From positions 1 to 6,577 of the forward strand of contig BQMV01000154.1 of NCBI GenBank assembly GCA_022181005.1: 6,577 nt of DNA, in the 5' to 3' direction. Of the stretch, positions 4,583-6,577 are shown piece after piece (within the stretch, counting starts at the first letter, position 1; the number at the start of each line of letters is the position of its first letter). The notes beneath the pieces were generated by a model. It saw only the letters and a list, made by a program, of their open reading frames with translations. It had not been told where the DNA came from and did no database searches. Position numbers and translations under genes: made by a program. The DNA is from Anaerolineaceae bacterium (GTDB taxonomy: Bacteria > Chloroflexota > Anaerolineae > Anaerolineales > Villigracilaceae).

Positions 4583-5512
4583 ATGACCGATTTCTTTGCG
4601 CATCCCAATGCAATCGTTGAATCTGCGCGAGTAGGCAAAGCTACGCGCGTTTGGGCGTTTGCCCACATCCTGCCTGGCGCTGTCATCGGCGAGGACTGCA
4701 ACATTTGCGACCATGTTTTCATCGAGAACGATGTTGCGATTGGCGATCGCGTTACGATCAAAAGCGGCGTGCAATTATGGGATGGTGTGCGTTTAGACGA
4801 CGATGTGTTTGTCGGACCCAATGCCACATTTACCAACGACCCCTCTCCACGCAGTAAGCGATACCCGGTGGAATTTACCAAAATCATCGTCCAAAAAGGC
4901 GCTTCGATCGGAGCGAATGCGACGATATTGCCCGGCGTGACGATTGGACGAAATGCGATGGTCGGCGCGGGAGCCGTGGTGACGCGGGACGTTCCGCCGA
5001 ACGCCATCGTAACAGGGAATCCGGCGCGTATTGTGAATTATGTTACCGAGAAATTCCAGTCGAAGACGCTTGTTTCTTCTTCGCCTGCTCTGCGCGAACA
5101 GACGATCATCGCTGGAGTGAACCTCATTGAACTGCCTGAGATAACGGATTTGCGCGGCAGCCTGACTTTTGCGGAATTCCCCGGCCTGTTGCCGTTTACG
5201 CCGCGTCGTCTCTTTTTAGTCTATGATGTGCCCGGTAAAGACGTACGCGGCGAACATGCTCATAAAGAATTGCATCAATTTTTAATTTGCATAAAAGGCG
5301 AATGTTCTGTCGTTGTAGATAACGGCAGCGTTCGCGCTGAAGCGCGGTTGGATAGACCTACTTTGGGGCTGCACCTCCCGCCGATGATTTGGGCGACCCA
5401 GTACAAATTTACGCCCGATGCGACGTTGCTGGCGCTTGCGTCCGATATATACAAGGCTGAAGATTACATCCGTAATTATGATGAATATTTGGAGTCGATT
5501 TCCACACGATGA
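4583..5512 (+). CDS. Bifunctional sugar N-acetyltransferase / dTDP-4-keto-6-deoxyhexose 3,4-ketoisomerase (FdtD/WxcM-like)
   Basis: The protein has 309 residues in two domains. Residues 1 to about 155 are a left-handed beta-helix acyltransferase with hexapeptide repeats (AVIGED, VAIGDR, ASIGAN, VTIGRN, AMVGAG). It carries the FTND...PR segment (83-90) and the GNPAR ending (145-149) of WbpD/FdtC-type acetyl-CoA sugar N-acetyltransferases. Residues about 175-305 are a cupin of the FdtA family, with DLRGSL (189-194), RLFLVYDVPG (209-218) and GEHAHKELHQF (223-233). H225 and H227 correspond to the paired catalytic histidines of FdtA. The cupin would shift the 4-keto group of dTDP-4-keto-6-deoxyglucose to C3. 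The other domain would acetylate the later 3-amino sugar, so one chain covers the steps before and after the aminotransferase. Whether the product has galacto (Fuc3NAc) or gluco (Qui3NAc) configuration cannot be decided. Its stop overlaps the next start by 4 bp (ATGA). Confidence 0.88.
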   Translation: MTDFFAHPNAIVESARVGKATRVWAFAHILPGAVIGEDCNICDHVFIENDVAIGDRVTIKSGVQLWDGVRLDDDVFVGPNATFTNDPSPRSKRYPVEFTKIIVQKGASIGANATILPGVTIGRNAMVGAGAVVTRDVPPNAIVTGNPARIVNYVTEKFQSKTLVSSSPALREQTIIAGVNLIELPEITDLRGSLTFAEFPGLLPFTPRRLFLVYDVPGKDVRGEHAHKELHQFLICIKGECSVVVDNGSVRAEARLDRPTLGLHLPPMIWATQYKFTPDATLLALASDIYKAEDYIRNYDEYLESISTR

Positions 5513-6577
5513 AAACTTCCGTGCCGTTTCTAGATATGAAAGCGCAGTACGATGAACTGCGCGAAGAATTTGACGCGGCGTATCAGCGCGTGATAGATTC
5601 GGGCTGGTACATTCTCAGCGATGAAGTGCGCGCTTTTGAGCGAGAATTTGCGAATTACCTCGGCGTTAAACATTGCGTCGGCGTAGGCAACGGACTCGAA
5701 GCGCTTCAATTAACCCTGATGGCGCATGGAATTGGCGCGGGGGATGAGGTGATCGTGCCATCCAACACGTACATTGCGTCGTGGCTGTCAGTCTCGTACG
5801 TTGGAGCGACTCCGATTCCCGTCGAACCGAATCCGTTGACTCACAACATTGACCCGTCGCGTATCGCGAAAGCGATCACCAAGCGGACGAAGGCGATCAT
5901 GCCGGTGCATCTGTATGGTCAGCCAACGGAGATGACCGAGATCTGGAAACTTGCTGAGGAACATGGACTACACATCGTGGAAGATTCTGCGCAGGCGCAT
6001 GGCGTGAAATACATGGACAAGATGGCGGGAAATTTAGGCTCTGCCGCCGCGTTTAGTTTTTATCCCACAAAGAATCTTGGCGCGTTCGGCGATGCGGGCG
6101 CGGTGACGACCAATGATGATGCGCTGGCGGACAAAATCCGCGTGTTGCGAAATTACGGCTCGCGAAAAAGATATTACAACGAGGTCAGGGGACATAATTC
6201 ACGGCTCGACCCGCTGCAAGCCGCGTTCTTGCGCGTGAAGTTGAAATATCTCGATGAATGGAATATGCGTCGAGCGAAACTTGCCAGTTATTATTGCGAA
6301 CATCTCAACGGACTGCCCGGGCTTGGCTTGCCGGTTACCGCGCCGCAGACGGAACATGGCTGGCACATCTTCGTAGTGACTCACGATGACCGCGACGGAC
6401 TCAAATCGCATCTCGATGAACACGGCGTGGACACGTTGATTCACTACCCCGTCCCGCCGCATCTGTCAGAAGCCTATGCCGATCTCGGATACAAAGCGGA
6501 CGATTTTCCTCTGTCGGACAAACTCGCAAATAGCGGCTTGAGCCTGCCCATACGTCCGCATGTGACGAAAGCACAGG
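5509..6577 (+). CDS. PLP-dependent sugar 3-aminotransferase, DegT/DnrJ/EryC1/StrS family (FdtB-like), 3' end outside window
   Basis: The frame starts at the ATG overlapping the preceding TGA (ATGA, 5509-5512) and runs open to the window edge: 356 codons, so only a short C-terminal piece is missing against the usual 365-380 residues. The N-terminus VPFLDMKAQYDEL is typical of the family. Visible motifs are GVGNGLEAL (about 62-70, phosphate site), PSNTYIAS (84-91), VEDSAQAHG (157-165, where D159 should contact the PLP ring nitrogen) and SFYPTKNLGAFGDAGA (183-198), with K188 as the Schiff-base lysine. RLDPLQAAFLRVKL follows. Members place an amino group on a keto sugar nucleotide using glutamate. 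Next to a fused 3,4-ketoisomerase/N-acetyltransferase, a C3 aminotransferase acting on the dTDP-3-keto-6-deoxy sugar (FdtB or QdtB) is the natural reading. Overlapping start and stop codons imply translational coupling. Confidence 0.88.
   Translation, partial: MKTSVPFLDMKAQYDELREEFDAAYQRVIDSGWYILSDEVRAFEREFANYLGVKHCVGVGNGLEALQLTLMAHGIGAGDEVIVPSNTYIASWLSVSYVGATPIPVEPNPLTHNIDPSRIAKAITKRTKAIMPVHLYGQPTEMTEIWKLAEEHGLHIVEDSAQAHGVKYMDKMAGNLGSAAAFSFYPTKNLGAFGDAGAVTTNDDALADKIRVLRNYGSRKRYYNEVRGHNSRLDPLQAAFLRVKLKYLDEWNMRRAKLASYYCEHLNGLPGLGLPVTAPQTEHGWHIFVVTHDDRDGLKSHLDEHGVDTLIHYPVPPHLSEAYADLGYKADDFPLSDKLANSGLSLPIRPHVTKAQ

Noticed and set aside
4429..5007. 192-codon reverse-strand open frame across the glycosyltransferase and fused-enzyme genes
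   Set aside because: It lies opposite two well-supported genes with clear motifs, and its translation resembles no protein I recognise.

Overview
The window reads left to right almost entirely on the + strand. It looks like bacterial chromosome, not a mobile element. The best guess for the source is Chloroflexota, class Anaerolineae. The clues are a solute-binding lipoprotein with a Thr/Pro/Ala-rich linker after its lipid-anchor cysteine, tRNAs without encoded CCA, and short degenerate intergenic repeats of the GATTGACGATT type. This is pattern memory and not a phylogenetic result, so the assignment is only moderately secure.

Positions 1-3228 hold the C-terminal end of a membrane acyltransferase of the acyltransferase-3 (OafA-like) family, a selenocysteine tRNA gene (408-501) with its own good promoter, a site-2-type membrane metalloprotease (M50, EGY-like) and an ABC-type family-1 solute-binding lipoprotein. 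The selenocysteine tRNA is the most informative single item. It implies that the organism decodes UGA as selenocysteine and has selA, selB, selD and selenoprotein genes elsewhere. It also overlaps a falsely extended protease reading frame: the protease really starts at 559, behind a clear GGAGG.

Positions 3229-3621 are a tRNA and intergenic island: tRNA-Gly(TCC), a hairpin-forming repeat, a CAU tRNA that is almost certainly tRNA-Ile2 (lysidine type, not methionine), two copies of a 21-bp-spaced repeat, and a plausible intrinsic terminator.

Positions 3622-6577 are a tight three-gene block for surface glycan synthesis. It encodes a membrane-anchored GT2 glycosyltransferase, a fused acetyltransferase plus sugar 3,4-ketoisomerase (FdtD/WxcM type), and a PLP-dependent sugar aminotransferase cut off by the window edge. 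Together the last two can supply isomerisation, transamination and N-acetylation, turning dTDP-4-keto-6-deoxyglucose into a dTDP-3-acetamido-3,6-dideoxyhexose (Fuc3NAc or Qui3NAc). RmlA and RmlB would be encoded elsewhere. The glycosyltransferase may move a sugar onto a lipid carrier.

I see no CRISPR array, transposase, phage gene or clearly new system. The points worth checking are the selenocysteine tRNA with its unusual anticodon stem, the in-frame UGA layout around it, the fused sugar enzyme, and the small intergenic repeats.
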